Origin: an uncultured Oscillospiraceae bacterium
GTDB lineage: Bacteria; Bacillota; Clostridia; Oscillospirales; Oscillospiraceae
NCBI GenBank assembly: GCA_900758315.1
Contig: CAAERF010000292.1
Span: 1-5,369 of the forward strand
Length of the DNA: 5,369 nucleotides
Direction: 5' to 3'
A model generated the notes under the pieces. It worked only from the letters and a program-made list of their open reading frames with translations. It searched no databases and was not told where the DNA came from. A program made the position numbers and the translations under genes. Within the stretch, counting starts at the first letter, position 1; each line of letters starts with the position of its first letter. Shown in pieces: positions 4,581 through 5,369 of the stretch.

Positions 4581-5072
4581 ATGGCCAAAAAAGTCGCCGT
4601 GATCATGGGTTCAGACAGCGATCTGAGCGTTATGATGGAGGCTGTGGACAAGCTCAAGCAGTTCCGCATTCCCTATGAAGTCCGTATCATCTCTGCCCAC
4701 CGGACCCCCGCTCTGGCAGAGCAGTTCGCCTCCACCGCCGCGGACAACGGGTTCGGCGTCATCATCGCCGGCGCCGGCAAGGCAGCCCATCTGGGCGGCG
4801 TGCTGGCCGCCTACACCACCCTGCCCGTCATCGGTGTGCCCATTAAGACATCCATGATGGGTGGTCTGGACAGCCTCCTGTCCATGGTCCAGATGCCCAG
4901 CGGCGTCCCCGTGGCCACCGTGGCCGTCAACGGCGCCGCCAACGCCGCCATCCTGGCCGCTCAGATGCTGGCCATCGGCGATCCCCAGCTCCAGGAGGCT
5001 CTGGCCGCCTACAAGCAGGAGATGGCTGAGACCGTGGCCGCCAAGGATGCCAAGCTGCAGGCAGATCTGTAA
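4581..5072 (+). CDS. purE: PurE, 5-(carboxyamino)imidazole ribonucleotide mutase / AIR carboxylase
   Basis: Cytosolic enzyme of de novo purine synthesis that forms 4-carboxy-5-aminoimidazole ribonucleotide (CAIR). Class I PurE takes N5-CAIR made by PurK; class II uses AIR plus CO2 directly. The 163-residue length is normal for a single-domain PurE, which forms an octamer. Visible motifs: VIMGSDSDL (7-15, phosphate and nucleotide site), SAHRTP (38-43) with the conserved catalytic His40, [11 protein letters not shown] (63-73), and [22 protein letters not shown] followed by [12 protein letters not shown]. The 63-73 loop reads GKAAHLGG where E. coli class I PurE reads GGAAHLPG, as I recall in many clostridial PurE proteins. 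No purK is visible and purC follows directly, so which reaction is used is open. It is preceded by a leader with promoter, small ORF and terminator, suggesting attenuation. Confidence 0.96.
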   Translation: MAKKVAVIMGSDSDLSVMMEAVDKLKQFRIPYEVRIISAHRTPALAEQFASTAADNGFGVIIAGAGKAAHLGGVLAAYTTLPVIGVPIKTSMMGGLDSLLSMVQMPSGVPVATVAVNGAANAAILAAQMLAIGDPQLQEALAAYKQEMAETVAAKDAKLQADL

Positions 5073-5115
5073 TCATAGTATTCCCGACATTATCACGAAA
5101 GAGAGGATTCTGAAC

Positions 5116-5369
5116 ATGAAAAAACTGGAACAGCTCTATGAGGGCAAGGCCAAGAAAGTCTTTGCAACGGAAGACCCCAACGTGGTTATTGTAGATTATA
5201 AGGACGACGCAACCGCTTTTAACGGCGTCAAAAAGGGCACCATCGTGGGCAAGGGCGTCATCAACAACCGGATGAGCAACCACATGATGCGCAAGCTGGA
5301 GGCCGAGGGCATCCCCACCCATCTGATCGAGGAGCTGTACGACCGGGAGACCGCCGTGAAAAAGGTGAC
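5116..5369 (+). CDS. purC: PurC, SAICAR synthase, 3'-truncated by window edge
   Basis: Phosphoribosylaminoimidazole-succinocarboxamide synthase; it joins CAIR, the PurE product, with aspartate using ATP to give SAICAR, in the cytosol. Only the first 84 of about 230-240 residues are in the window and the frame is open to the end. The N-terminus [16 protein letters not shown] is the classic PurC opening (glycine-rich ATP-binding segment), followed by [29 protein letters not shown] and [10 protein letters not shown], all typical of the family. The start is ATG 5116 with AGAGG (5102-5106) nine bases upstream. It lies 43 bases after purE with no terminator or clear promoter between, so purE and purC are very probably one operon catalysing consecutive steps. 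Confidence 0.96.
   Translation, partial: MKKLEQLYEGKAKKVFATEDPNVVIVDYKDDATAFNGVKKGTIVGKGVINNRMSNHMMRKLEAEGIPTHLIEELYDRETAVKKV

Overview
The window looks like chromosomal DNA of a moderately GC-rich anaerobic Firmicute. The gene sequences resemble gut Clostridia of the Oscillospiraceae group (Flavonifractor/Oscillibacter-like). This rests on the PurE and PurC sequence style, strong AGGAGG-type ribosome binding sites, TTG/GTG starts and sigma-A-like promoters in short AT-rich gaps. The genus is an inference. No mobile element, CRISPR array, tRNA or rRNA is visible.

Layout. (1) Positions 1-2311, plus strand: the 3' part of hom (homoserine dehydrogenase), then lysC (aspartate kinase). These are the first and third enzymes of the aspartate-family pathway. 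lysC contains a well-formed internal ribosome binding site and ATG that would yield a separate regulatory beta subunit, as in Bacillus aspartokinase II. A perfect 16-bp hairpin at 2331-2366 closes this unit. (2) Positions 2384-2959, minus strand: a PAP2-family membrane phosphatase, convergent with lysC. (3) Positions 2960-3180: an AT-rich divergent promoter region with a good sigma-A promoter for the next gene. (4) Positions 3181-4269, plus strand: a TTG-started GT-B glycosyltransferase. The phosphatase and glycosyltransferase diverge from one region and are both plausible envelope genes. (5) Positions 4270-4580: a 311-base non-annotated gap with several inverted repeats, a strong promoter, a 28-codon small ORF with an excellent ribosome binding site, and an intrinsic terminator whose 5' arm overlaps the small ORF's stop codon. 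(6) Positions 4581 to the end, plus strand: purE and the start of purC, steps of de novo purine synthesis.

The most interesting part is the purE leader. The only promoter I can see for purE lies upstream of the small ORF and terminator, so purE expression would need read-through. That suggests transcription attenuation controlled by translation of the small ORF or by a competing RNA fold. It matches no purine, PRPP or ZTP riboswitch I can recognise. The rest of the window is ordinary core metabolism.
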